64,000 nt of DNA, taken from NCBI GenBank assembly GCA_950295325.1, contig OX485804.1:23436001-23500000 (forward strand). Direction: 5' to 3'. Below, piece by piece: positions 1 through 12,682 of this stretch. The DNA comes from Polytrichum commune. Lineage: Eukaryota > Streptophyta > Polytrichopsida > Polytrichales > Polytrichaceae. The stretch's first letter is position 1. Every line of letters begins with the position of its first letter. The position numbers were made by a program, and so were the translations under genes. Under the pieces are notes generated by a model, which did no database searches, was not told the origin of the DNA, and worked only from the letters and a program-made list of their open reading frames with translations.

Positions 1-1
1 G

Positions 2-1422
2 ACAGATGAGGAACTTTTTGCAGTTGAGAATGACAGAGTAGATACTGAAGCAGATGAAGATTACAGCAACTTGCTCACAACAGAAGAGAAAGAGCAGCTG
101 GAAAATGTTCTCAAAGCTGATCGTTTAGATGGAGAGGACCGGATTGCAGGTACAGGGAGGCTTGATCATGACATGCAAAATGGAAATTATGACTATGATG
201 AGTTTGACGATGGGTCTCCAGATCATGAATGCGTACATCATTTGAAGGAGACATTGCATCAAAATGGAAATGGTGAAGTCCCTGGTCCTTCTAAAGAGGA
301 GAAGAAAGGTCGATGGTATACGTGGGGAAAGAAAAGTGTAAAGCGGGACAGTGGGAAGAAGTTGGAATTGCCAAAAGTCAATGATGCGCTGATTGACAAA
401 GGATCCGAAGGAGCCAGCTCAAGCAGTGACTCCTCAGGGAAGTTCAAGCAAACTCCTGTGTTTCCTGCAACAGAAACTGCGTGGAAGCCAGTGGTCAATC
501 GAAGGAGATCAGTGGATGGGCGGAGATCTGTGGATAGCCAGCTGTCTGCTCATGAAGGCCGAGTGTCTGTTGATAGAAGACCATCCAATGTTGATGACCT
601 GCTCTCTGCAAAAGGCAAGGCAAGGATGAGCAGGAACAGTAGCAGTAACAAGGAACTACTTACAAAGAGCAAGAGCCGGCGAAGTGGTGCAAAGGCTGAA
701 GGCACTTCAGAAAGTGAATATAAGAAGGGTCTTAGACCTATCTTATGGTTGACTCCAGACTTCCCTCTCAAGACAGAGGAGTTACTCCCACTTCTGGACA
801 TTTTAGCAAACAAGGTCAAGGCAGTACGACGGCTGCGGGAACTACTGACAACGAAATTGCCCCCTGGCACATTCCCTGTGAAGGTTTGTGGAGTTCTTTA
901 CAGATCAACAATGGGAGGGGCTATGGGGATTGGAATTGCTACTGATGTTAGGGACTATATGGAAGTCGGTAGGTTTCTGTCTGAGTTGTGAAGGGTTATT
1001 TTCTGACATGGTGCTGGTGTTGTTGACAGGTAGCTATCCCTGTGGTCCCCACCATTAGAGTGGTTGTTACATTCACCAAATTCGAGGAGTTGAAACCCTC
1101 AGAAGAGTTTTCCACCCCCCTTTCAAGCCCAAGGCATTTTCAGGATGCCAAGGCAGAGGCAGAGGTGCCTGCGGCCTCCCAGTCCTGGTTGTACTGGATG
1201 AGAGGTGCAGCTAATGCAGCTAAGGGAGCTGCTGTAAGTAATTTGGAGGAGCAGCTTGAAGAAGAAGCTGACCCATTCATGATTCCCTCCGACTACCGGT
1301 GGATTGATATTGAGGAAAAGAAAAGACGGATGCGAGAAAAGAAGGGAAAGACCAAGAAGTCAAAGAAGCCTCCTCTACATCCAACCCCTCCCCTGGAAAA
1401 TGATGTAGACAGTAGCCCATAG
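2..1422 (+). CDS. ANKRD13-like protein with GPCR-chaperone domain (3' part; 5' end outside window)
   Basis: The reading frame is open from base 2, so the start and any N-terminal ankyrin repeats lie upstream of the window. Two exons are visible, 2-968 and 1034-1422, separated by a 65-bp intron (969-1033, G|GTAGGT...GTAG|CT), and the stop is TAG at 1420-1422. About 451 residues are seen. The first half is acidic, then low-complexity and Ser/Arg/Lys-rich with several RRSVD-type repeats. The conserved core follows, including LPLLDILANKVKAVRRLREL, then TKLPPGTFPVKV and, across the intron, AIPVVPTIRVVVTFTKFEEL. I recognise this core as the C-terminal GPCR-chaperone (ANKRD13) domain of plant ankyrin-repeat proteins. 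A basic Lys-rich stretch (EEKKRRMREKKGKTKKSKK) precedes the C-terminus. Animal members act in trafficking of ubiquitinated membrane receptors; the plant role is largely inferred. Family assignment is good; exact function is not determined. Confidence 0.88.
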
Positions 1423-3960
1423 TTGCATTGCTCATGGTAGTGAAACCACGTAGGTGTATAGAAGGAAAGGAATTTAGCTGAGGCTAAGTTGGGTCATGGT
1501 TGGGATGGGTGGCCTGACTATCAGGTCAATGTGCCACCTTGCCTAAACAACTGGGTCATTTATGCTGTCTTGCTCATCACATTTGCTATTGTCATGTCTT
1601 TGTGGAGTTGAAATCCGCAAATGCTGGATGTCCTCATTCTTTGTGTCTGGTGGACTATCCCAATGGCCTTTGGTCTTACCAGAATCTTCCTCGTTTCCAA
1701 AATTTTGAGTGCAAGTCAGCACCTTTTCAGCACCTTTTCTATTCCATCCTTCACTTGTATTTACCATAGAAAATGTTAATTCTTGTAGGTGATAGTCGGT
1801 GCTTGAATTGGTCTTATGAGCAAAAGCTATCCGATTGAGTGAAGCTATCAGTTTTGACCCACCTTTGGTGGCAATTTGTTCTGAAAATTCTATGTTCCCT
1901 TGTGAGGACAAAATCTGTTTACTGGGATATTATTATTATCAGACTCCACACTTCTGAGATGCGACTTTATGTGATGCGGAAGGACATCATTCCAGAGAGG
2001 AAAAAAACTCTAGGCCTGGGTTGTACCTATTTGACACAGGGGCCAACAGTCAGGTGCAAATGTGAAAGCAATACACATTAGGGGCGAAGGAAACCATAAA
2101 TTTATTGCCTGTCCGAAGTGCGGGTTGTGTGTGTACTATGAAGATTCCAAAACTTCTAGAAGGATGTAATTAATGAATGAAATCGCCACTTTGGCTGTTG
2201 GTCAACAAAAGTAATTGACTCTCGTTAAACTACAAGGCCCCAGGAACGTGAAGAATGTATGAATTTCATTCCATTCAAGTCATTTCACTCCCATGGACGG
2301 CTTCATTTGTTAAGTCTAGTTTTACTACCTCAAATTGCATTGAGAAATGAGTGCATAAGGATGCATGAAGATGCTCAAATGCTAATCAATTCTCCGCACC
2401 GAGACCTAGCACATGCAGGAACTGTTAAAAACACAGAGAGGGAGTCATTTGGACCTAATGTAACTTCTCTTTGGTATATATATATATATATCAGGTTAGA
2501 CGTATATTTCATGTTTCAAACAACTTCTGTGCCCTTGCTCTACTGAGTCATCGACATAAATGCCGAAGTGTGTTCATAATGTGCCACTGTTACATGGTTT
2601 TTGAAAGCCGCATTATGTGTACACAGCCCTAGCTAGTCATCAGCAGACTTTGTTGATTGTGCTCCTTAGTTGATGGCAAATGCTCGTGCTTATGAAAGGC
2701 GCACTGATTGCCTCAAAAAGCGTGCAGAAACGAGGAGCTAGTTATGATGGGAGCAGTACTTGCTCGAGGGTTAATTATTTAGACCCCCTTATTGTCTGTT
2801 GAGAGCCTTTGGTGCGCAATAAAAGTGGAGACCAGGCCCATAAATCTCATCATGGCAGGGCCTAGGTTAAGTTAGTGATCCCGGCATGAATCTTTTCGCC
2901 TAAAGTGTGCCTTCTGCACAAATTGGTTTTCCAACAGGAGAGGCCGGGCTCAACACCTTTACGGTCGTACAGCTTGTGTAGTTTATTACCATTTTCATTG
3001 CTCCTATATCCTCATTCATGGCACCCTCCCTAAGATATTACTGCGGCTTGGTAGTAGTTATGCATATATAGGCTGCCCCGTAAAGCCCCGCCACTTATAT
3101 GCCAATGCAAGCACTGTCCTCCCACTGTCCACTGGGATATTGTACAACGCCCCACAAAAAAAGGCATGAATGGATGCATGATGTAATGTCTTTGGATGAG
3201 TGTCCACACAAATTTTGTCAATAAATTTACGATATGATGAATTTTGTTACACTATTTAATCGAAAGAAGATGCTCTCTGCGAGACTGATCTGGAAATCCT
3301 CCACAGATTGGTTCCATACCCAGTTCACAAACCCAGAGATGCATAGAGACACAATGTCTACTGTTCTTTTAGAAATGTAACATTACTGCACTAAATGTAG
3401 TGTCACTTGCTTTATAGAGCTACACGTTTATATATATATATTTTACTATTACTGTAATATTTACCAAGTACAGATGCTGATGTTCTATAATGTCCAAACA
3501 ACCAAGTTGACCTAAGTTGATAAAAATTGAGATGTACAATAAACAATTATAGCATCGCATAGTTTCAAATATTAGGGTGACATATCTAAGTACGATATCT
3601 AGTGGAGTCTTCATTCAACCATGGAATATAATGCCTCACTGAAAGTGTTAACAAATCAACTCATAAACCTATTGTACACAATGTACATGACTAGAAAAAC
3701 TGATCTCCCTCATTTACCCTATGAGACTGATTGAATTTTGTTACAATGGTATGTGATTTACTTGGACTTTCACGGCATGCACCATATTAGAATAAGAATT
3801 AATTTTGCATTGTTTGTCCACATTGTTCACCAAACCCATTGGAGTGGGCGTGTGAATGATGGACAAACAAACAGTCTGAAGCCACATAAGAATGATTTTT
3901 CAGGGGGAAAGAGGTGCCATCAGGCAATGCCTTTTTAGGTCACAACCTTGAACACCCTTG
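1423..3960. other. 3' flank and gene-free DNA
   Basis: The start of this stretch must hold the 3' UTR and polyadenylation region of the ANKRD13-like gene, but I cannot fix a cleavage site. Beyond it I see only short spurious frames, a short TA microsatellite near 2476-2491 and another near 3430. No gene is supported. Confidence 0.6.
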
Positions 3961-4362
3961 CTACGCTAAATATTGTATTTCGTGTCATGAATTCTATTTG
4001 TCTTGCTCAAAATTAGTTCTAAACTACACGTGTAGTGTCACCGACACTTAATGTAAACCTAACATTATTTGTCATTCCCTTAAAAAATATTTGGACACTA
4101 TGAATTCACAGCGTTGCAATGACCGCCACTTAATTAGAGATTTTTCCTCCAAATTTCAACTATCCATGACAATATTTCATGACATAAATATTAGGATGCA
4201 GAATATACCAAACTTTGTTTCAATAATTTGCATTTGGATGAACTAAAGTTAAGTTGGGATGATGACAGTAGCTGCAAACTTATTCATGAGAAGTCTCATT
4301 AATAAAAAGTTACGAGAGTGACATATCATACCATATGACACAACATACAATATGTAGTGTAG
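3961..4362. mobile_element. Non-autonomous TIR element, copy 1 (CTACxCTAAATATTGT ends), empty of LINE
   Basis: The left end reads CTACGCTAAATATTGT and the right end, reverse-complemented, reads CTACACTACATATTGT, so the ends form an imperfect inverted repeat. The interior is related along its length to the element at 24399-25440, except that the latter carries a LINE insertion. Shared blocks include GTAGTGTCACC, CAACTATCCATGACAAT (diverged in the other copy) and CTTATTCAT. There is no coding potential. The superfamily is not certain, and no target-site duplication was convincingly found. Confidence 0.6.
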
Positions 4363-5289
4363 TTGCTCTTGGTACAAACTGGGCTTTGTTACTTTTGTCA
4401 AGGAATATAGGTTCATGTTTGTGTCATTTTCTTGAAGGGAGAGCTTTGGGGGTTTTCCATAGGGTAGAAATGAATGTGTTTGTTGCATTGTTTTGATGCA
4501 GGTGTGTAGTGTTGAGGAGGGGCGTTTAGGGTTTGGAGAGATTGGATTACGAGTGTGAGTGTGAGTATGAGTATGAGGAACTCTATTATGTGTAAAGAGT
4601 TGTGGGTAACATTTTGTGAGAAAGCTCATGTGTTCGTGAATAGGCCATTAATCTTGTCTTTGTTATTGCGGTTTTGTAGTTGCTCGTGTTGCTTAGATTT
4701 GGTTCATAACGTGATGCTCATGATTGTAGAAGGTGGAGCATTAGATTGCTCGTAGTCAATAAAAATGTAATGGAAGAGGCATGAGAAACAATAAGGTTAG
4801 AATAAGGCTACAATGCTAGTCGGAAGAGGGATTAGAGTTATCCCATATTATTTGTATAAACCGCTAAAAAGAAGAGAAGCAATGAAAGAGAAAGCAAGAA
4901 GAGCATGAGACCACCTCACTCCAAGCATTGTTCACATGCCTTTGTGTCTTTGTATATGCTTGTGCAATCTTCTCTCTAGTCTTATTGACATCCAATGATG
5001 ATGGCGTTGATGTCTTGGTATTGTCTCAGTCCATGAGCTAAGGGAGTAGTTAGAGTTTTTAGCGCATGTTGTGTGGGGTAAGAGAGCAACGATGAGGGAT
5101 AGGCACCATAAATAAGTGAGAGTTGGGTTTGGTGTCTTGAAGGGTGACCAATTGCCACCCCACGCATATACACGACCCGCATTACTCCATACTGGCTCGC
5201 AAGTTGCCCAAGAGCCACACATGACGGAGCCATCCGCATTCTTCACACATTCATAACGAAAGAACTCAAAAACCGTGAAACTGAAATAC
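4363..5289. other. Gene-free stretch
   Basis: It contains a GT/GAGT-rich segment around 4545-4580 and otherwise unremarkable AT-rich sequence. No conserved protein similarity was recognised on either strand. Confidence 0.5.
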
Positions 5290-6113
5290 CCAAAAACAAA
5301 TTCCCCTATGTAGACAAATGACTATCAAACACCCAAATAAATCAAAAACTATCCAACCACGTCTGGAAAAATAACAACGTCACATACGTCCAAATTACCC
5401 AAACACTAAAATTTAGATACGCGCAATACATGGAGAACCACAGGAAAAATATTTTTTGGCCCCTCACACATCAAAATCCCAATTGCACATTGTGCCATCG
5501 CAATGAGAGAGACACATGGCCCCACCTCCTATCAACATGTGAACACCCGTACTTACATCTCATCACCCAAACATTACAAGCCAATGAAAACACCTAGTTC
5601 TTCACATTGACCAATGCAGGACACCTCAACAATAAACCACCCGGACAAACAATCCCGGAGTGGCTCCTTAAATGCACATGTACACAAACACCCTGCCAAT
5701 GCCATGCCAAATTAAGACCGGATATCCTATGTACTATCGGAGCCCCAAACCACACACAAACACCTATATCACCTTCCCCCACATCCATAGTCCAATTCAT
5801 AGAATTCACATATTGTCATGATAGATTCCCCAACCAAGCCCTCACATGTAGACATAACAAGTACGACCCACTAAATAACGCCATACAAGATAAAGGGTGG
5901 CAAACCAACCCCCCCATCACCATCACAACCGGAGTGAGAGGGGCTACACATGAGCACTCCATAAATAAACTTTCCCATCTAAAAATCCCCCAAACCACCA
6001 TCAAAACCCTCACGAAAAACATACATCAAAATGTCATAAAGTACCTCACCTACCTTGTCCTAAACAAAAGGAAACTCAATAATAAACAAGTAGCCATTCC
6101 TTCCCCCAAATAA
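5290..6113 (+). pseudogene. LINE (non-LTR retrotransposon) ORF2 3' fragment
   Basis: One frame stays open from about 5290 to the TAA at 6111-6113, except for an internal TAG at 5595-5597. The peptide contains the zinc-knuckle-like run CTLCHRNERDTWPHL followed by STCEHPYL (first Cys codon at 5484-5486). Further on come CTCTQTPCQCHAKLRPDILC, VQFIEFTYCHDRFPNQAL and a C-terminal KYLTYLVLNKRKLNNKQ. This arrangement is typical of the region after the reverse transcriptase in plant L1-like ORF2 proteins. The 5' part of the element, including the polymerase, is missing, as expected for a 5'-truncated LINE. The second LINE fragment at 24522-25218 encodes a diverged version of the same C-terminal region. 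A short A-run follows the stop (6111-6119), but the true 3' end was not resolved. Confidence 0.72.
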
Positions 6114-6558
6114 AAAAAAGATTATTAGTACATCTTCAGAACCCACCTCCCACAGGAGGCATAAAACCTCATCCTACATCATAACCAGTGATCAACATCA
6201 GGCCAACGAGCTCACATTCACACCGGTACCTAAAAATTACGGGTGTTACTTTTTATTTTATTTGTTCTTGAAGGGTGTAGTGTGAGTGCACTTTGGAGTT
6301 ATGAAGTAAAAAAAAGAGCCACCTTTCTCGACACCAAAAAGCAAATGAAGGACATTTTTCACTAGATCTTCCGTTGATCTTTAAAGGCCGTGTGTTGTTG
6401 ATGTGTTGTTGAAGTGGTTGACTTGCTTGCGGTAACAGCTTTGCTTTGGCAGTTGCTGCTCTGCTTGGAGGAAGCCTTTTGTTCAAAGTTGTAATTGTAG
6501 GTGTGTTGTTGGTCTCATGCTAGAAACACAGACACTTTAAGCTGTGGACCGACTTTTA

Positions 6559-7185
6559 GGGCCGGTTCACACGCGTCCCAAGTCCTAAGCCCCAAGTCAC
6601 ATGAGGTTAATCCGTGCAATCTCAACCGTTGAGACCGTGAAAGTTGGGAGCACTGCCTAGGGAGAACCAGTGGTTAGTTACAGATGAACCGGTTGAGTTT
6701 GAGAAATAGCCGGTTGAAGTTGGAGACCTCAAGAAAATTACTGATCATTTAAGAGGAATCTATAGAATATACCTCAAATGAATCAAGCAAAACCGGAAGA
6801 TGTCAACATGTAACCGGCTGGATTTAGAATCACTAGGATCTTGACCGACTATGCATGCCCAAAAACTTCCCGGGCACTGGTTGGGATTTATCACTTCATA
6901 CGGAGTCCCAAGTCCTAAGTCCCAACTATGACATGAATGCCTACATGGAGACACTTTTTGGAGGTGAGGCTTGGGACTTGTGTCGCGAGTTGGGTCAAGC
7001 CAAAAAGCTAGACCCAACTCTCAACCCAAGTCCTGCAAGTATTTTTGCATAAAATAGTCAAGATCTGACTTTAATGATAATCAACCATATTTTAGTGATT
7101 ATTTGAGGCTCATAAGTTGCGACTTTTGTCGCCATGTTGGGACTTGCTGACATGGGCGGGTCTTGGGACCCGTGTGAACCGGCCC
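6559..7185. mobile_element. PIF/Harbinger (Tourist)-like MITE, 627 bp, TTA target duplication
   Basis: The left terminus GGGCCGGTTCACACGCGTCC matches the reverse complement of the right terminus, GGGCCGGTTCACACGGGTCC, with one mismatch. TTA lies immediately outside both ends (6556-6558 and 7186-7188). GGGCC-type termini plus a 3-bp TTA/TAA duplication are the hallmark of PIF/Harbinger elements. There is no transposase, so it is non-autonomous. Internal motifs of the type CCCAAGTCCTAAG recur near 6578 and 6907. Most of the middle (about 6660-6890) is a separate repeat also found at 13990-14235. Confidence 0.85.
6660..6890. repeat. Dispersed repeat copy 1 (AACCGGTTGAG...ACTTCCCGGG)
   Basis: About 230 bp aligns with 13990-14235 in the same orientation, with small indels. 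Shared blocks include AACCGGTTGAGTTTGAGAAA, TGGATTTAGAATCAC and GCCCAAAAACTTCC. Here the block lies inside the Harbinger-like MITE; at the other site it lies about 70 bp outside a different MITE. It is non-coding and its class is unknown. Confidence 0.65.
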
Positions 7186-7304
7186 TTAGTTTGAATTATG
7201 ATGCTCAACTTGCTTGTGTTGTGGCAGCGAGCGTCGCAGTGGTCACCCTCCCTGAGTTGAGTTATTCTTTCTCCATGGTACAATACTTACACTACTTTGA
7301 TTCT

Positions 7305-7501
7305 GGTATTTAGTATCACTTACTATTTGGAATTATGTAGTGCTATAACTTTTTGCTAAGAATGAATATTTTTACCAAGTAAAGTCATTTATGTTGTATA
7401 TCGTCCATACAACCTTTTTAATCCTTGTTGGTAACAAATGAAATCTATGGTGAGAAGCTATAGCCCTGTGTCATTCCAAATAGTAAGTGACACTAAATAC
7501 C
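7305..7501. mobile_element. Small MITE with about 29-bp terminal inverted repeats
   Basis: The left end GGTATTTAGTATCACTTACT and the reverse complement of the right end, GGTATTTAGTGTCACTTACT, match except for one base. The match continues through ATTTGGAAT, giving arms of about 29 bp around a 197-bp element. There is no coding capacity and the target-site duplication is not clear, so the superfamily is left open. Confidence 0.7.
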
Positions 7502-9389
7502 ATCAACGGTGTGCTACGCTCCAAAGGTGGATGATGGGTATCCAATGCCGTATATATCAACATCAAAACTCCATAAAAGAATGATGAATACTCAAGAAAT
7601 GAGTCGATGCATGCTTACGATTGACAAAGCCTTTTCCCAAGTCATCACGCCAACCCTTCACTATTGGCATATGAATCCTACGCAATCGTCTTATGTTGAT
7701 GAAAGAACAATGCAAATCTAAAAACTGCATACTCTAAGAACATTTTAACAAAGCATCGGGCTCCCATAGCCACTATGTAGGCCCCTCGGTATCAATGTCA
7801 AGTTTAACTCATCTTTTCCCTTGAAAGTGTTCCTACTTGTACCTACACCTTATTTAGAATCAAACCACCTATTTTTTATCAAGATCCCATTGAGAATCTA
7901 TAGGGTATTGGATTTTCAATCAGGTTTGAACTAATTTTGGCAATTTTTTTTTATTGTGAGTGGTTAAAATAAGTTTCCACACTTCACAGCTTGGGCATTT
8001 GTGTATAGCAGGACATCATTGTCAATTGTCACGTTAATCAGAGCATCCCGATAGTAAGAATAAAAGTGAATTTATTTTTTATTCTTAATGATAAAGACGT
8101 CGGTTACATGAGGATTTCTATTTTTCTAACCACAAGGCTTGACTTGACGAAGCTTGCCAAAAATAATGAGGACCCTCTCCTCTAGCCCGCCTTGTGTCTC
8201 ACCACGTGAACCCTCATCGGTTGAGAGTTTAAGATCCAATGAAGCGGCTTAAACTTCAATTAATGGATTAAGGCTCTAGTAATGAAAGACATGTTATGAT
8301 GGGATGACATGGCTCCATAAAGTGGCAAGATATCAATGTGGATGTTTTTCATCCATGTCATGGTTCAATGAACCATCCAAGTCACGAGCATACTTAGTTT
8401 TTAAATTAAGAAATAATATAAATAAATGTAAATAAGTATTGATCTTATGTCACATGACATTCTCCTATGGTATTTTCTCTCTTTGTTCATAAGCACTGTA
8501 CATGTACTCATGACATGCTTGAGGTTCATAGTTTTTAAAAGTGACATGGCTATAAATTATTTTAGTGGTTTGGTAGAGGTTTTAAAATTGATTATCCATG
8601 TAACTTTGTTATCCTATTTAATCATGTATATATGATTGGCTATTGCATTGTATTTGGCGGCCCATTCAACAGTTGGATGCGACTTGTACAACATTTTTTC
8701 TCGTGTAAGGTTGCAAAAATCTAGTTTCTTTCTAGGAATGTTTCATTCATCTCTTTGAATATGTTCGGTTGTATTGTGGGTTTTTATGACTAGCAATTTA
8801 ATCAAAATTTATTTAATATTATGCATGCTCTCTTTGTCTTGCTATCATTATCCTCATATTATGTTCTACTAAACATATTATCTTATTAATATTTCTTGTC
8901 ATTGTCTTCTTTTGTTATTTTTTTCATTTCATCTAGCTTCACAATGGTGCTCATTGGGGGTGTGGCACATGGTAAGTTGTCCAAACTCCAATTAGATGAT
9001 GACATGAGATATGACACACCTATCTATGATTAGCATCTTCATGGTTCTTCCTCACCTCTTGCTTACACTTAGGAAGAACCAAGTCTCACTCAGGTCGGTG
9101 GTTCCATTGTTGATCATCTTGAGTCCATGATTATCTTCCAGTATTTTTGCCAACTATGAGAGGTGTTCCAATGGAGATTAACAAGTATCATCTTGCATCA
9201 TCTTTTTTTATTAGAATTACAAACTATTATGGTGTCAAAGGATGTTGCGTTGCCATCTAGCTTTGTTATCGGAGTCATTCACATCATTTAGTCTCGATAC
9301 AATAAATTGGGTCATAGTTTTTGGTCATTGGCAGTAGATACGTATTGTGTTTATAATAAAGTTGCCATATTCTAGACCATCCTCCCACA
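7502..9389. other. Gene-free AT-rich stretch
   Basis: No conserved coding sequence was recognised. The last few hundred bases may include the eroded 5' part of the MULE described next, but stop codons in all frames prevent a firm boundary. Confidence 0.5.
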
Positions 9390-12300
9390 AGTTTGTTTGT
9401 TGCGACAACTAAATCATTGTCATTCGATATTAGTTCTGGTAATGATTGGATATTTTTGCCAATCATTCATGCTTCCCTCCTTGGTGTGAGTTGTGGCACT
9501 CCCCCTCCATCGCTAGCAGGTGTCGAAGATGACCCCACTGAAATAACTTCCATTGTTGATATCCTCAAACGCCTTAGCTATGCTTTGAATGCATCTATTT
9601 TGTAGAAGGATATAGATTCCCAAACCATACCAAGGCAGTTTGTCCAATATCTTCCACGCGAATTCAATGGCAATATACTGTGTGAATTCTAGCCAGTTGG
9701 ATCATAGATATGATGATCATGTATGGATGCTTATCAAAACAACAAAGACAAGGAACATTAATCTCATAAAGTTTCGTTGTGCACATTGTGTTGGTCATTG
9801 GTGGTGTGGGAATAGCTTTTGTCCTCATATTCAAAACTATGGTCGTCCAAATGAAATGAGTTGGGATGGGGTGTTTACCAATTTCCTAGGGGTTGGTCCC
9901 TTGGACGAGCAACGAGCATCCATTGCTTGCAACTACTGCAAATTGAGACCATAGCGTATTTACACATGCCATGCCCGAATGTTTAATGTGGTGCACAATA
10001 GAGTTAATTTGACTAGAGCTTGTGTCCATGTTGGCTACCATGCACACCATGTGGCCTTCGGTGAATATCGAGAGACAATCCAATATGTGAAGAAACTTAT
10101 ATGTGAGGAGATCGCACGAAGTCCAAACACCCTTGCATCTGCTATTGCTTTTACCATCAACAATAAATGGTTGGCCACAGTATTATTGGCATGTGTTGGG
10201 AAACTGCAACACCATTTGACTCAACACCCATGAAGGACATCATATGGCCGTTTTGAGAACATACAATCTCCAAATATCCATAACCAAGTTTATCTCCTTA
10301 AATCATCATATGCATATAAAGGAACCATTAACAAGATCCTAGAGCTAAAGGCCAAAAGTCACTTCGATTTTATTCAAGATAACTAGATCCCAAGGCAAGG
10401 ACCTTTGAAGGTCTAATTGTTTAAGATGTCTAGTGGGTCCCCCAAGTCTAGGATGGCTTTGGTTAGGAGAATGCGACATGGAGGTGATTTGCATGATGTT
10501 TGGTTGATGTTTGATTATACATAGAGAGTGAAAGGTTGGACTACAATGGAATGTAACATTTATCACCATCTCTTTTGTTGTGTCATGACTATTGTCATTT
10601 GCATCATGTAGCTTGAGGAAGTATATTTGTACTATATACTATGGTTTAATATGATCAATTGATGAAGAAACATGAAGTGCAAGATATCAATTTTAGAGGC
10701 TTCATGGCGGATAATGCACATGCCAATTTAATTGGTGTTTGAAGGGTGTTTAGTTCGAGGAACCCAAAAGAACCCATAGAAGGTGAGGAATGCACGTGTG
10801 TTTTCCACTGAGAGCAATCATTTGAAAAACACAAGAAGCATGTCCAAAAGTCCAAAATGTATGATTTTGTGCAATTGGTTTATGATTTTAAGGGTTCTAA
10901 ATATGAGGATGATGCTCAATTGAGCATCATGAAGTTGAAGCATTGGATACAAACATCAAGATCATGCAATTCAAAGGACCATGATGCTCTCCTAGAGTGG
11001 TTGTTATGTTGGCACTTTCAATTTCATCAATGGGGGTCTGCAACCTTGACGGCAAGTTATATTGGACATGAAGTTTGTTGGTGCTATTGGGGGTTGATTC
11101 ATTTCTTTTGGTGGTATTTTGTGCCAATTATATGTATATCACTTAGTTGATGTTTTGGTCACAAAGTATGTTCTTGGAGGAGCAAGCATCGACTCCCAAC
11201 TATGATTTCTCACAGACTGTTCAACACTCATGGCATATTGCATCCGAAAACAAGGGTGTTGACTTGTTTAAGGTCATAGTGGATGATTTGGCATGACCAA
11301 TCACCCAAATGTCTCGTTACTTTGATTTTTTGGACTTTAACAAATCCTAGAATGGGCGTCCCGATCAAGTGGAGTTGTTGTGGCGTGCCATGCATCGACA
11401 CCATGACCTTGTTGCCATAGCAAAAATTGTTGACAAGCACGCATCAAAGCTCCATGATCGAGTGCCACACTTGGAGGGGGAGATGGAGCTTGGATCTATA
11501 AAGCGATCCCTCTTTGATGAATTGGGTGGCTCCAATGATTCACATCGTTCGGATTGGGTAAACTACAACACACACAAAATCCACAAAACCTTTTCGCGTC
11601 TCACCCTTCTTGTCTAATGAGGAAGGCGGTGGAGACCCAGTTGTCCACTATGTTGTGGCATATTTCACACACCAACAAGGGCTCGAATGTAAAATGCTCT
11701 ACCATCAGAGCGGTGACCCATGAGAAGTGCAAGAATGTCATTGTTGACGATACCCTTGCGCTATGTTATGAAGGTCCCTTTAAATTGCCTTCATTCAAAG
11801 AATCAAAGTCAAAACTATTGATTTTTTGCAAGTGATATTGGGATGTGTGTAATGGGTTTGATGTGTGATTGTGTTTCCAAGCCAACAATCCCATATGTTC
11901 AGTCAGTGAAAAGATGAACCAATTTGACAACTACAAAGGTGTTCATGCTGGAATTGGGTGAGAAACATCATTGAACCATGGGCTAGATGAGCGCACCCAA
12001 CGTGCACTCTTCAAGCTAAACAACACACATCTTGCAATGCATGACAACAACGAGATTTGTCAAGTGCAACCTACTATTGACCATTTCGCAAAAATGGATT
12101 TTGGAGGGTTCATGGTGGCTACCATAAAGAGCAAGATATCTCTTGGCATTGGGTAATCATGCTTTTTGATAAACCAAAATGACACAAATCATAGCATGGA
12201 GTGGAATCTGATAGTGGACAAGTTCCCAAGATGCAGTTGCCCTAATTTTTTGAAAGATGTTCTACACCAACATTGGGAAGAAAGGGAAGTACATCCCTTG

Positions 12301-12420
12301 CAAGCATCAATACTTTTTGTTCTTGATTGTTTTACAAGCCCATTCCATTATAGATGTATGTATCTACAACACAACATGGAATGATAATGGGGTGGCCAAG
12401 CTTCTCAATAATGATCCATT
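9390..12420 (+). pseudogene. Decayed Mutator-like (MULE) transposase with SWIM zinc finger
   Basis: A chain of fragments in shifting plus-strand frames reads as one protein broken by stops and frameshifts. In order they are a Cys/His/Trp-rich N-terminal part near 9770-9950 (CAHCVGHWWCGNSFCPH), a part near 9960-10230 (HVGYHAHHVAFGEYRE), and a catalytic-region stretch near 10690-11050 with partly legible words (MADNAHAN, HWEQS-like, KLKHWIQTS). A linker near 11200-11835 follows, then a SWIM-type finger with CSC at 12232-12240 and CKH at 12299-12307 in a different frame. This order, and the Cx1C...CxH finger, fit MULE transposases. No intact frame survives. I did not find its terminal repeats. 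Confidence 0.7.
10909..10930. repeat. 22-bp perfect palindrome
   Basis: The sequence ATGATGCTCAA is followed directly by its exact reverse complement. It lies inside the decayed MULE coding region, so it may be chance or a small local inverted duplication. Confidence 0.6.
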
Positions 12421-12682
12421 TGTTGGATGATTGTACCCACCTCTATGTTGTCCACATGTGTCATGATGGCATGGCTTGGTCTATTTGCATGGTCAATATA
12501 GGGGAGGATTTTTTTCCTAATGATATGTGAAAAATACAAAGACTCGGAATAGTACAATGTCTTTGCTAGTGGACAATTACATCCATTAAAACAATTTATG
12601 GACAGTTCTTCGCTTCATTTTTTCCTTTGGCCACATCCTCTTGTTTTCTGAAGCTCATAGCACCCACCAAAGTAGTATCATC

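Noticed and set aside
5607-6113. 168-codon open frame as a host gene
   Set aside because: Its peptide is the C-terminal part of a LINE ORF2, in frame with a zinc-knuckle region upstream across a stop codon.
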